Position numbers and translations under genes: made by a program. From Actinomycetota bacterium (lineage in GTDB: Bacteria; Actinomycetota; Actinomycetes; Nanopelagicales; Nanopelagicaceae), in the NCBI GenBank assembly GCA_947496345.1, contig CANMCL010000045.1:1-6876 (forward strand): a DNA stretch of 6,876 bases, in the 5' to 3' direction. Within the stretch, counting starts at the first letter, position 1. Every line of letters begins with the position of its first letter. Below are positions 1 to 5,443 of this stretch, piece after piece. A model generated the notes under the pieces. It searched no databases and had not been told where the DNA came from. It saw only the letters and a list, made by a program, of their open reading frames with translations.

Positions 1-625
1 TGTGCGTCGCATCTAACTCATCAGCACGGAAAGTGCGTCCTGGACAGATCATGTAAATAGGTGGCTCATTCTCCAACATGGAACGAATCTGGACCGGTGA
101 AGTCTGCGTGCGTAACACCATGCCCGAATCAACGGGTTCGATATAGAAAGTATCTTGCATAGTACGCGCCGGGTGGTCTGCTGGAATATTTAACGCATCG
201 AAGTTGAGCCAGCCTGATTCGAGTTCAGGACCTTCTTCAACGCTATATCCCTGCTCAATAAAGAAATCACTAATTTCATTTTTAATTATTGAGATTGGAT
301 GCAATCCACCCCGATGTGCGCGATCAACCGGAAGAGTTATATCAACAACTTCTTCCAGCAAAACTTTTGCATCCCGTTCGGCTTCCAATTTCAAAGTGGC
401 GCGTTGTAGCGCTTCAGTGATCGCCGCCTTACCTTCACCGATGATCTTTCCGGCACTTGCCTTCTCTTCCGCGGGCAAAGATCCAAGTGAACGACTTGCC
501 AGCGAGATCTCAGCCTTATCGCCGAGGTGCGCCAAGCGGGCAATTTTTAACTCATCTAGATCTTTCGAGGATGTAAAAGCTGCTTCGGCAGCAGCGATCC
601 AACGCTTAATGTCTGCGGGATTCAT
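1..625 (-). CDS. pheS: Phenylalanyl-tRNA synthetase alpha subunit, N-terminal 208 residues (3' end outside window)
   Basis: Cytoplasmic class II aminoacyl-tRNA synthetase subunit; with PheT it forms the alpha2beta2 enzyme that charges tRNA-Phe. The visible protein starts MNPADIKRWIAAAEAAF. Residues 1 to about 90 form the helical tRNA-binding arm, with an LGxLPAEEK-type segment near residue 50. The catalytic core follows, with GYSVEEGPELES at 126-137, the conserved HPARTMQDTFY at 151-161, LRTQTSPVQIR at 171-181 and the motif 2 region FRADELDATH ending at the window edge. The family is usually about 340-350 residues, so roughly 40% is missing, and pheT is expected further left. An in-frame stop at 635-637, four codons upstream, rules out a longer protein. 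The gene lies 45 nt after the methyltransferase gene on the same strand, a common order behind infC-rpmI-rplT. No Shine-Dalgarno sits at normal distance; a -10-like box lies 6 nt before the ATG (separate entry). Confidence 0.97.
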   Translation of the reverse strand, partial: MNPADIKRWIAAAEAAFTSSKDLDELKIARLAHLGDKAEISLASRSLGSLPAEEKASAGKIIGEGKAAITEALQRATLKLEAERDAKVLLEEVVDITLPVDRAHRGGLHPISIIKNEISDFFIEQGYSVEEGPELESGWLNFDALNIPADHPARTMQDTFYIEPVDSGMVLRTQTSPVQIRSMLENEPPIYMICPGRTFRADELDATH

Positions 626-631
626 GCGGGA

Positions 632-637
632 ATTCTA
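632..637 (-). promoter_or_regulatory. Candidate -10 box (TAGAAT) for a leaderless pheS transcript
   Basis: On the minus strand TAGAAT is followed by six bases (TCCCGC) and then the pheS ATG. This matches the actinobacterial TANNNT-N6/7-purine pattern in which transcription starts on the A of the start codon. The purine-rich AAGGGAG lies about 20 nt from the ATG, too far for a normal ribosome binding site. I see no good -35 hexamer, which is common for such promoters. If real, it gives pheS its own promoter inside the operon. It also overlaps the in-frame stop codon, so the match could be chance. Confidence 0.45.
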
Positions 638-670
638 ACCTGCTCCCTTGCAACTATGCGGGATATTTGA

Positions 671-1450
671 TCAATTATGCGAGAGGTGAAAGATCACAAT
701 AGCCGCTGCAGCAGCAAGATTGAGGCTCTCAGCATTGCCTGTCATAGGAATACTAACTTGCATTACATCAGATTCGATTAACGCATCAATACCGCGCGCT
801 TCATTTCCAAAGATCGCCACAACATCAGGAAGTTCTTTAACTTCCAGAAGAGATTTTTCTCCTTGCGCACTTAGCGCGATCTTTGCAACGCTAGGAAGCT
901 GTTCGTTTAACTGCGCGAGAGTTATTCCCGTAAAGAGTGGAACGTGCCATAGAGATCCGGCAGTGGCGCGAACTACCTTTGGCGAATACATATCTACGCT
1001 TCCGGGAGAAACAATTACCGCATCTATCCCCATTGCATCGGCGGTGCGAAGGATGGTTCCCGCATTTCCTGGATCTTGAATTTCGTGAAGGTATATATAG
1101 CGAGATTTTCCAGAAGGTTTCAGTTCGGAGAATTCATTGTCCGCAACCGAGCAGATAGAAATGATTCCTTGTGGCGTAATTGTCGAAGACATTGCCGCCA
1201 TCACTGGCTCGCTCACCAGCACTACTTCAGCTCTTGAAATATCTAGTCCTGCTTGATCAATACGCGACTTTCCACTTTCGGTCAGATAGACGGTTTTAAC
1301 GCCAGGACCTTTTTTTGAGGTGAAAGCTTCTCGGGCACATTGCAAACCCTCGGCAATAAATTCACCATGCGCTGCACGTTCTTTATTTCCCCGTGAAGAG
1401 ATAAGAGCCTTCACCCTCGCGATATGCGGCGAGTGAAGGCTCTCGATCAT
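671..1450 (-). CDS. TrmH/SpoU-family RNA 2'-O-ribose methyltransferase
   Basis: SPOUT-class enzyme that transfers a methyl group from S-adenosylmethionine to a ribose 2'-OH in rRNA or tRNA; the target nucleotide cannot be told from sequence. At 259 residues it has the usual two-part layout. Residues 1 to about 100 are the substrate-binding domain (HSPHIARVKAL near the start, AEGLQCAREA at 33-42). Residues about 117-259 are the trefoil-knot methylase. Motif 1 is QDPGNAGTILRTADAMG (125-141, with N129 and R135), motif 2 is FGNEARG (214-220, with E217), and motif 3 is SIPMTGNAESLNLAAAAAI (233-251). All three motifs are intact, so it should be active. It begins 21 nt after rplT and ends 45 nt before pheS. 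This gene often sits between rplT and pheS in Actinobacteria, which suggests co-expression with the ribosomal genes. The ATG has no clear Shine-Dalgarno, so it may depend on read-through or translational coupling. Confidence 0.93.
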   Translation of the reverse strand: MIESLHSPHIARVKALISSRGNKERAAHGEFIAEGLQCAREAFTSKKGPGVKTVYLTESGKSRIDQAGLDISRAEVVLVSEPVMAAMSSTITPQGIISICSVADNEFSELKPSGKSRYIYLHEIQDPGNAGTILRTADAMGIDAVIVSPGSVDMYSPKVVRATAGSLWHVPLFTGITLAQLNEQLPSVAKIALSAQGEKSLLEVKELPDVVAIFGNEARGIDALIESDVMQVSIPMTGNAESLNLAAAAAIVIFHLSHN

Positions 1451-1471
1451 CTAAGTTGTCGGCTGAGTTAA

Positions 1472-1831
1472 TTAAGCAGTTACGACGTTTTTGCGCGCTA
1501 GATCAACTAGCGTTTTAAATGTTGCTGGATCGTTCGTTGCGATATCAGAGAGAACGCGACGATCAACTTCTACACCTGCAGCCTTTAAGCCTTGGATGAA
1601 GCGGTTGTAGGTCATTCCGTTTTCGCGAGCAGCAGCATTGATGCGCTGAATCCAAAGTTGACGGAAATCGCCTTTCTTATCTTTACGATCGTTGAAGGCA
1701 TAGACCATTGAGTGAGTAACTTGTTCCTTCGCCTTTGTGAAAAGACGGGAACGTTGCCCACGGTATCCGCTGGCGCGTTCTAGGGTTGTGCGACGCTTCT
1801 TAGCAGCGTGAACTCCACGTTTTACTCTCAT
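1472..1831 (-). CDS. rplT: 50S ribosomal protein L20
   Basis: Large-subunit protein L20 (bL20), which binds 23S rRNA early in 50S assembly and in several bacteria represses its own operon by binding mRNA. The 119-residue protein has the family's normal length. It begins [14 protein letters not shown] with the basic N-terminal extension, then [20 protein letters not shown] and, near residue 58, the conserved [15 protein letters not shown]. The globular C-terminal half, [20 protein letters not shown], is the part that binds mRNA in known autoregulation. The gene starts 14 nt after rpmI. A strong AAGGAG (1842-1847) overlaps the rpmI stop codon and supports this ATG and tight coupling. Confidence 0.98.
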   Translation of the reverse strand: MRVKRGVHAAKKRRTTLERASGYRGQRSRLFTKAKEQVTHSMVYAFNDRKDKKGDFRQLWIQRINAAARENGMTYNRFIQGLKAAGVEVDRRVLSDIATNDPATFKTLVDLARKNVVTA

Positions 1832-1841
1832 TTAATTCACA

Positions 1842-1847
1842 CTCCTT
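1842..1847 (-). promoter_or_regulatory. Shine-Dalgarno of rplT overlapping the rpmI stop codon
   Basis: AAGGAG on the minus strand, 10 nt before the rplT ATG. Its first two A residues belong to the TAA stop of rpmI, so terminating ribosomes would be positioned to reinitiate on rplT. This keeps L35 and L20 output linked. Confidence 0.8.
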
Positions 1848-2043
1848 ACTTAAGACCAAGCATGCGCTTGGCTGTCATAGTTACGGTTGGCTTTGCTGAT
1901 TGCTCAGTACTTAGACGACGAGTTACGCGAGATGACTTACGCTCCAAAAGGTGGCGCTTGCCGGCACGCTCGTGCATGATCTTTCCTGATCCGGTGACGC
2001 GAAAAGTCTTCTTCGCACCACTGTGGGTCTTCATCTTTGGCAT
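1846..2043 (-). CDS. rpmI: 50S ribosomal protein L35
   Basis: Small basic large-subunit protein L35 (bL35). The 65 residues open with the family signature [20 protein letters not shown] and continue with [18 protein letters not shown]. The length is normal for the family, and no zinc-ribbon cysteines are expected or seen. The gene lies between infC and rplT, the near-universal bacterial order. A clear AGGAGA (2050-2055) sits 6 nt before the ATG, within the 34-nt gap after infC. Confidence 0.98.
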   Translation of the reverse strand: MPKMKTHSGAKKTFRVTGSGKIMHERAGKRHLLERKSSRVTRRLSTEQSAKPTVTMTAKRMLGLK

Positions 2044-2049
2044 CTATCT

Positions 2050-2055
2050 TCTCCT
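2050..2055 (-). promoter_or_regulatory. Shine-Dalgarno of rpmI
   Basis: AGGAGA on the minus strand, 6 nt before the rpmI ATG and inside the short infC-rpmI spacer. It shows that genes inside this operon use ordinary leadered initiation, in contrast to the candidate leaderless genes elsewhere in the window. Confidence 0.75.
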
Positions 2056-2077
2056 GTACTTCGTCGTGTTATTAAAG

Positions 2078-2674
2078 CTATTTGTCTTCTGCGGCGGCAG
2101 CTTGCGCTGCTTCCTTTTCCTTAGCAGCTCGCGCCGCCTTCTGTTCTGCTACAGCTTCGGTCTTCTTCTTCGTTGGACCGAGCACCATCGTCATATTTCG
2201 TCCCTCTTGCTTTGGGGCGAACTCGACAAAAGCAACTTCTGCAACATCTTCTGCAAGACGCTGCAATAGCTTGTAACCAAGTTCGGGGCGAGTTTGTTCG
2301 CGTCCGCGGAATTTCATCGTGATCTTTACCTTGTCGCCACCCTTAAGAAATTTCACGATTGCGTTACGTTTGGTTTCGTAATCGTGATTCTCAATCTTTG
2401 GTGTCAATCGCACTTCCTTCACCACAATGTGGGTCTGGTTCTGACGAGCTTCACGGGCCTTCTGGGCTACTTCATATTTGTACTTACCGAAGTCCATGAT
2501 TTTGCATACAGGTGGAGTTGCATCTGGTGCGATCTCTACGAGATCTAAACCGATTTCATCTGCCATCTGTAGCGCCGTCTCGATATCTACAACTCCAACT
2601 TGCTCTCCGGTATGTCCGATGAGACGAATTTGGGGTGTGCGGATACGGTCATTAATGCGCGGTTCAGTTGTGAT
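2078..2674 (-). CDS. infC: Translation initiation factor IF-3, predicted AUC start codon
   Basis: IF-3 binds the 30S subunit, blocks early 50S joining and rejects wrong start codons and wrong initiator tRNA. The first standard ATG in this frame (2564-2566) would begin at [11 protein letters not shown] and delete about half of the N-terminal domain. Reading upstream in frame restores the conserved [11 protein letters not shown] start, the strand [13 protein letters not shown] and [17 protein letters not shown]. That stretch contains no ATG, GTG or TTG, and an in-frame TAA lies at 2684-2686. AAGGAG ends 5 nt before an ATC at 2672-2674, so AUC is the best start, giving 198 residues. Residues 1 to about 77 are the N domain ([15 protein letters not shown] at its end), followed by a linker and the C domain ([32 protein letters not shown]). 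The last 25 or so residues are a charged Ala/Glu/Lys-rich tail. Non-AUG starts are known for infC and allow IF-3 to repress its own synthesis. Confidence 0.93.
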   Translation of the reverse strand: MTTEPRINDRIRTPQIRLIGHTGEQVGVVDIETALQMADEIGLDLVEIAPDATPPVCKIMDFGKYKYEVAQKAREARQNQTHIVVKEVRLTPKIENHDYETKRNAIVKFLKGGDKVKITMKFRGREQTRPELGYKLLQRLAEDVAEVAFVEFAPKQEGRNMTMVLGPTKKKTEAVAEQKAARAAKEKEAAQAAAAEDK

Positions 2675-2874
2675 TTGTTCTCCTTAGTTGGTCTGCTACT
2701 TGTCTTATGACTTAGGTAGCCAGGCTTATCGCAAAAATCGCGCACCGCTAAGGAAAGTTAAGAACGCCAGTAGGCGGACTACTTTCGACAAACCAGCCAG
2801 CTCTACATTTGTAGGCCGAGAAGGTGGGAGCGGTGAGCTCCTCTTGCAGTAGCCAAGGCCACTGGTCTGCCCTA
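2675..2874 (-). promoter_or_regulatory. Structured, non-coding 5' leader of infC-rpmI-rplT
   Basis: About 200 nt without a credible gene, on the minus strand upstream of infC. In RNA order the inverted repeats are: 2864-2847, a 7-bp stem (one G-U) closed by a CUUG tetraloop; 2841-2827, GGAGC/GCUCC with a UCACC loop; 2814-2803, CUAC/GUAG; then two competing hairpins, AGUAG/CUACU (2783-2769) and CGCC/GGCG (2776-2765), the second followed by UUCUU; and finally GCUAC/GUAGC (2720-2695) with an inner GUC/GAC, directly upstream of the ribosome binding site. The octamer GCAGACCA occurs at 2870-2863 and again at 2696-2689. Leaders before infC-rpmI-rplT that respond to L20 are known in other phyla, so a regulatory role is plausible. 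Neither the structure nor the ligand is proved here, and I do not recognise it as a named family. Confidence 0.55.
2680..2685 (-). promoter_or_regulatory. Shine-Dalgarno that sets the AUC start of infC
   Basis: AAGGAG on the minus strand, then five bases (AACAA) and the proposed ATC start. The in-frame TAA overlaps this site, so translation of the IF-3 frame cannot begin upstream of it. A strong ribosome binding site paired with a weak codon is what an IF-3 autoregulation switch would need. Confidence 0.85.
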
Positions 2875-2880
2875 AGAGTA
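2875..2880 (-). promoter_or_regulatory. Candidate -10 box (TACTCT) for the infC leader
   Basis: TACTCT on the minus strand fits TANNNT. Six bases on is an A (2868), where transcription could begin, about four bases before the first stable hairpin of the leader. The -35 region is weak (TTCCGG at 18-nt spacing). An inverted repeat, GTACC/GGTAC with a six-base loop (2878-2893), lies across the box and its upstream spacer and could be an operator. Transcription may instead read through from fabG-fabI-vanY. Confidence 0.35.
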
Positions 2881-2916
2881 CCCGAGGAGGTACCTGTTCC
2901 GGAAATCGTGCTCAGG

Positions 2917-3567
2917 CTACTTCAGATCTACGAGAGCGTTGGGCGCTAAGGGCGGACATACCTGTCCGGGCGCTATGACTCCTTCAAAATGCCACCATTC
3001 ATTTGCGTACACCCGACAGAGACCAAACCGTGAGCCATTCTTTTCTAGCCAAAGCGCCCCTAATTTATCGCCCGGATAATTCACATCAATAGCAAGTCCG
3101 CGTGGGTGATGCGAATACTCAGGTGGAAGCACCCACTTTGCTGCCTCACTCTCGCTTCCACGAATCTCAACTTCTCTCTTGAATAGAAAAGCCTGTCGAT
3201 TGAGAGATCGAAAACCAGATGTAATAAATAGTTTTACATCATCAGCCTTTGCAAATGCTGCTGCAGTGTTAAAGCGGGTAAGTAGCAGCGGATGAACCTG
3301 GCTCACTAAACCATCCGCCGTTACGCTCTCTGTTAAGGGTCCATCCCCCAAAAAAATGTGAGTTGTTGGGCAGACGAGATCCGTCGTAATCAAGGTTGTT
3401 AAATCATTAACGTTGAAACAAAAAATCCTAGCTTTGGGTTGAATCACAATCACCACGCCTTGAGATTTACGAGCGGATGTATTCGAAAGAAAAAGGATCG
3501 AGCCGCAAAGAGCGGGTATAAGAACTGTTACTAAGAAAAAAATATTCTTTCTATGCACCCATCGCAT
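2917..3567 (-). CDS. VanY-family (peptidase M15B) D-alanyl-D-alanine carboxypeptidase-like protein, membrane-anchored or secreted
   Basis: Zinc peptidase of the type that removes the terminal D-Ala from peptidoglycan stem peptides outside the cell. From the chosen ATG the protein has 216 residues. Basic residues (MRWVHRK) precede a hydrophobic segment at about 9-28, a signal anchor or signal peptide; PALC at 18-21 is not a good lipobox. The VanY domain spans about 90-200. It has substrate-side SGFRS (117-121), zinc motif SHHPRGLAID (152-161, ligands H154 and D161) and EWWHFE (190-195, catalytic E190 and ligand H193). All key residues are present. Four cysteines outside the signal (50, 66, 184, 204) could form disulfides. 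This start overlaps the end of fabI by 17 nt, with GGTGGG 4 nt upstream. An earlier ATG at 3577-3579 or at 3631-3633 is open but places coding sequence before the signal segment. No van resistance genes are nearby, so a housekeeping wall role is likelier. Confidence 0.85.
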   Translation of the reverse strand: MRWVHRKNIFFLVTVLIPALCGSILFLSNTSARKSQGVVIVIQPKARIFCFNVNDLTTLITTDLVCPTTHIFLGDGPLTESVTADGLVSQVHPLLLTRFNTAAAFAKADDVKLFITSGFRSLNRQAFLFKREVEIRGSESEAAKWVLPPEYSHHPRGLAIDVNYPGDKLGALWLEKNGSRFGLCRVYANEWWHFEGVIAPGQVCPPLAPNALVDLK

Positions 3568-4318
3568 GAAGCCCACCATCAACGTGGATAATCTCGGCAG
3601 ATGTTTTTGGGAACCAGTCAGAAAGCAGCGCAACAGCTGCCTTTGCCGCTGGCACTGGATCGGTTACATCCCATTCCAACGGAGACCGTTCATTCCAAAC
3701 TTTCTCAAATTCGTCGAATCCAGGAATCGACTTTGCTGCCATCGTACGAATTGGGCCGGCGGCTACCAGATTTACTCGAATATTTTCGGCACCTAAATCA
3801 CGCGCTAAATACCTAGAAGTTGATTCCAGGGCTGCCTTGGCTACGCCCATCCAGTCATACTTCGGCCAAGCAACAGTTGCATCAAAATCTAATCCGACAA
3901 CAGATCCGCCACCATTGAAAAGTGAACGAGTTGCCATAGTCAAAGATTTAAGTGAATACGCCGAGACGTGCACTGCTGTTGCAACATCTTCCCAAGCGGT
4001 ATTCAAGAAATTTCCACCAAGTGCCGCCTCGGGTGCGAAGCCGATTGAATGAACAACGCCATCCAAATGCGAAACATGTTCACGAACTCGGCCGGCGAGG
4101 GCATCTAGATGTTCTTGATTTGTTACATCTAACTCAATGACCGGTGCTGCTTGCGGAAGGCGTCCGGAGATACGTGTGGTCAAACTCATGACACGTCCGT
4201 ACGATGAAAGTAGGACGGTTGCGCCTTCTTCTTGCGCAAGCTTTGCGATATGAAAGGCGATGGAACTATCGGTCAGTACTCCTGTAACCAGAATATTTTT
4301 TCCTTGTAAAATTCCCAT
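3551..4318 (-). CDS. fabI: Enoyl-[acyl-carrier-protein] reductase (NADH), InhA/FabI type
   Basis: Cytosolic enzyme that reduces trans-2-enoyl-ACP, the last step of each FAS-II elongation cycle. The 255-residue SDR-fold protein aligns well by eye with InhA. The nucleotide-binding region is VTGVLTDSSIAFHIAKLAQ (11-29), where the short-chain glycine motif takes the divergent FabI form. VHSIGF (89-94) includes S91, matching InhA S94. GLDFDATVAWPKYDWMGVAK (142-161) carries F145, Y154 and K161, matching InhA F149, Y158 and K165. NLVAAGPIRTMA (183-194) and the C-terminal HVDGGLHAMG complete the match. The ATG follows the fabG TGA after one base (TGAAATG), so the pair is translationally coupled, as with mabA-inhA in mycobacteria. 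The downstream peptidase gene overlaps its end. Substrate chain length cannot be told from sequence. Confidence 0.96.
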   Translation of the reverse strand: MGILQGKNILVTGVLTDSSIAFHIAKLAQEEGATVLLSSYGRVMSLTTRISGRLPQAAPVIELDVTNQEHLDALAGRVREHVSHLDGVVHSIGFAPEAALGGNFLNTAWEDVATAVHVSAYSLKSLTMATRSLFNGGGSVVGLDFDATVAWPKYDWMGVAKAALESTSRYLARDLGAENIRVNLVAAGPIRTMAAKSIPGFDEFEKVWNERSPLEWDVTDPVPAAKAAVALLSDWFPKTSAEIIHVDGGLHAMGA

Positions 4319-4319
4319 T

Positions 4320-5036
4320 TCAATGACCCATCCCTAATCCACCATCAACTGGTATCAGTGCTCCGGTAATGTAGCCAGCTTCACGAGATGCAACAAATGT
4401 CACCACATTCGCTATCTCATCAGCGGTAGAAAATCTTCCTAGCGGCACTGATTTTGCAATTTCCTCGCGACGTTTCTCATCCAGAGTTGCAGTCATATCC
4501 GTTTCCACAAAACCAGGGGCGACTACATTGGCTGTGATTCCGCGTGAGCCCAGTTCGCGCGCAAATGAGCGCGCCATTCCTAGTAACCCAGATTTGCTTG
4601 CCGCATAATTAACTTGGCCACCAGCGCCAACTCCCCCAACAACGGAGCCGATAAAGATTAATCGACCACGCTTTAACTTTAGTAAACCTTTTGTCGCACG
4701 ACGAGCGACGCGAAATGCACCTGTTAAATTCGCATTGATGACATCTTCAAAATCATTATCACTCATCCGCAGAACCAGAGCATCTTTGGTGATTCCTGCG
4801 TTTGCCACGACGACTTCTGGCGTTCCCCATTTTTCTTCTATTTCAGCAAAAGCTGCCTCCACGCTTTCTGTGGAAGTCACATCCATCTTCACGGCGAGAA
4901 AATCTGTCGGTGAATCACCAGTTCTGTAGGTGATGACCACGCGATGGCCGGCCTTAGCTAACGATTGCGCAATCGCTAAACCGATTCCACGGTTTCCACC
5001 GGTAACAAGGGCGAGTGAAGAAAGATCTTCTGACAT
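4320..5036 (-). CDS. fabG: 3-oxoacyl-[acyl-carrier-protein] reductase (NADPH), MabA/FabG type
   Basis: Cytosolic SDR enzyme that reduces beta-ketoacyl-ACP to 3-hydroxyacyl-ACP, the first reduction of FAS-II elongation; FabI, encoded next, carries out the second. It has 238 residues, normal for the family. The cofactor motif is TGGNRGIG (12-19), followed by MDVTS (51-55), NAGIT (79-83) and NANLTGAF (101-108). The catalytic residues are S131, Y144 and K148 (YAASK at 144-148). PGFVETDM (174-181) follows, and the end is VDGGLGMGH, much like mycobacterial MabA. All catalytic residues are present. It is the first gene of the minus-strand run and diverges from DUF3099 across an 81-nt gap. The ATG lacks a close Shine-Dalgarno and has a -10-like box 7 nt upstream. 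Confidence 0.95.
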   Translation of the reverse strand: MSEDLSSLALVTGGNRGIGLAIAQSLAKAGHRVVITYRTGDSPTDFLAVKMDVTSTESVEAAFAEIEEKWGTPEVVVANAGITKDALVLRMSDNDFEDVINANLTGAFRVARRATKGLLKLKRGRLIFIGSVVGGVGAGGQVNYAASKSGLLGMARSFARELGSRGITANVVAPGFVETDMTATLDEKRREEIAKSVPLGRFSTADEIANVVTFVASREAGYITGALIPVDGGLGMGH

Positions 5037-5043
5037 ATGGCAA

Positions 5044-5049
5044 AACTTA
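5044..5049 (-). promoter_or_regulatory. Candidate -10 box (TAAGTT) for a leaderless fabG-fabI transcript
   Basis: TAAGTT on the minus strand, then seven bases (TTGCCAT) and the fabG ATG. This spacing would start the mRNA at the A of the start codon. The nearest purine-rich stretch (CAGGG) is too far upstream to act as a Shine-Dalgarno. No clear -35 is visible. Confidence 0.5.
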
Positions 5050-5105
5050 CCCTGCTACCTATGCGTAACCAGCATTTCCACCTCGCGCCTTGCCTTTACG
5101 CCCCA

Positions 5106-5111
5106 TAGTCT
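5106..5111 (+). promoter_or_regulatory. Candidate -10 box (TAGTCT) for a leaderless DUF3099 transcript
   Basis: TAGTCT, then six bases (TATCTC) and the ATG at 5118. There is no Shine-Dalgarno in the preceding 20 bases, which are pyrimidine-rich. With the opposing fabG box it makes the 81-nt gap at 5037-5117 a divergent promoter region. Confidence 0.5.
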
Positions 5112-5117
5112 TATCTC

Positions 5118-5420
5118 ATGGCTGGAATCTTTAGAAAGAAGCGGGTAAAAAAGCCTGGGGCACCTGTTTATGACATCACCGCTGCTCCCGCATCTCTAAC
5201 TCGTGATCAAGCCGGACGTCAACGCCGTTACTTCATCTCAATGATGATTCGCACCGCCTGCTTCTTACTTACTGTGATTTTGCCAAGTCCTTATCGTTGG
5301 TTTGCTTTGCTAGGAGCAGTGACTCTTCCTTACATTGCTGTTGTTGTTGCTAATGCCGGGCGCGAAAGTTTTGCCCCCGGGGAATCTCTTGTGAGTGATA
5401 AAGCGAAGTCTTTAGAGTAA
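5118..5420 (+). CDS. DUF3099 family small membrane protein
   Basis: Small actinobacterial membrane protein of unknown function, 100 residues. A basic N-terminus (FRKKRVKKPG, about residues 5-14) is followed by DITAAPASLTRDQAGRQRRY and two hydrophobic segments, about 39-57 (SPYRW follows the first) and 60-78. ANAGRE (78-83) is a conserved-looking end to the domain, and the last 17 residues are polar. Two membrane helices with a very short turn suggest a helical hairpin with both ends on the same side, probably the cytoplasm given the basic N-terminus. Family assignment rests on the RRYFISMMIRT and LPYIAVVVANAGRE pattern. SURF1 follows after 23 nt, and a similar DUF3099/SURF1/fabG-fabI neighbourhood occurs in other Actinobacteria as I recall it. 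A link to respiratory-chain assembly is only a guess from context. Confidence 0.85.
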   Translation: MAGIFRKKRVKKPGAPVYDITAAPASLTRDQAGRQRRYFISMMIRTACFLLTVILPSPYRWFALLGAVTLPYIAVVVANAGRESFAPGESLVSDKAKSLE

Positions 5421-5431
5421 AAACTGTTCGC

Positions 5432-5437
5432 TAGACT
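5432..5437 (+). promoter_or_regulatory. Candidate -10 box (TAGACT) for a leaderless SURF1 transcript
   Basis: TAGACT, then six bases (TCACAT) and the SURF1 ATG, with no Shine-Dalgarno in the 23-nt gap after DUF3099. TCTTTA at 5409-5414, with 17-nt spacing, could be a weak -35 inside the end of the DUF3099 gene. SURF1 may therefore be transcribed alone as well as with DUF3099. Confidence 0.5.
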
Positions 5438-5443
5438 TCACAT

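Noticed and set aside
204..638. Plus-strand 144-codon frame opposite pheS
   Set aside because: Antisense shadow of the clearly recognisable PheS; Ser/Ala-rich composition without any known motif.
1808..2269. Plus-strand 153-codon frame opposite rpmI and infC
   Set aside because: Shadow frame: it runs across two conserved genes on the other strand and has a low-complexity hydrophobic translation with no family resemblance.
2803..2862. A 19-codon frame starting with GTG in the infC leader (minus strand), possible leader peptide
   Set aside because: The only purine-rich site upstream would lie in the promoter rather than the RNA, the frame covers stable hairpins, and the codons show no run of one amino acid as in classical attenuators. 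Conservation would be needed to reopen it.
2897..2904. Palindrome TTCCGGAA downstream of the peptidase stop, possible terminator or operator
   Set aside because: No loop, only eight bases, and no T-run; it may simply be part of the weak -35 region.
3568..3633. Upstream extension of the peptidase gene by 22 codons to the first ATG
   Set aside because: It lies fully inside fabI and would place residues before the natural signal segment; the ATG at 3567 directly precedes MRWVHRKN and the hydrophobic core. Not excluded, only less likely.
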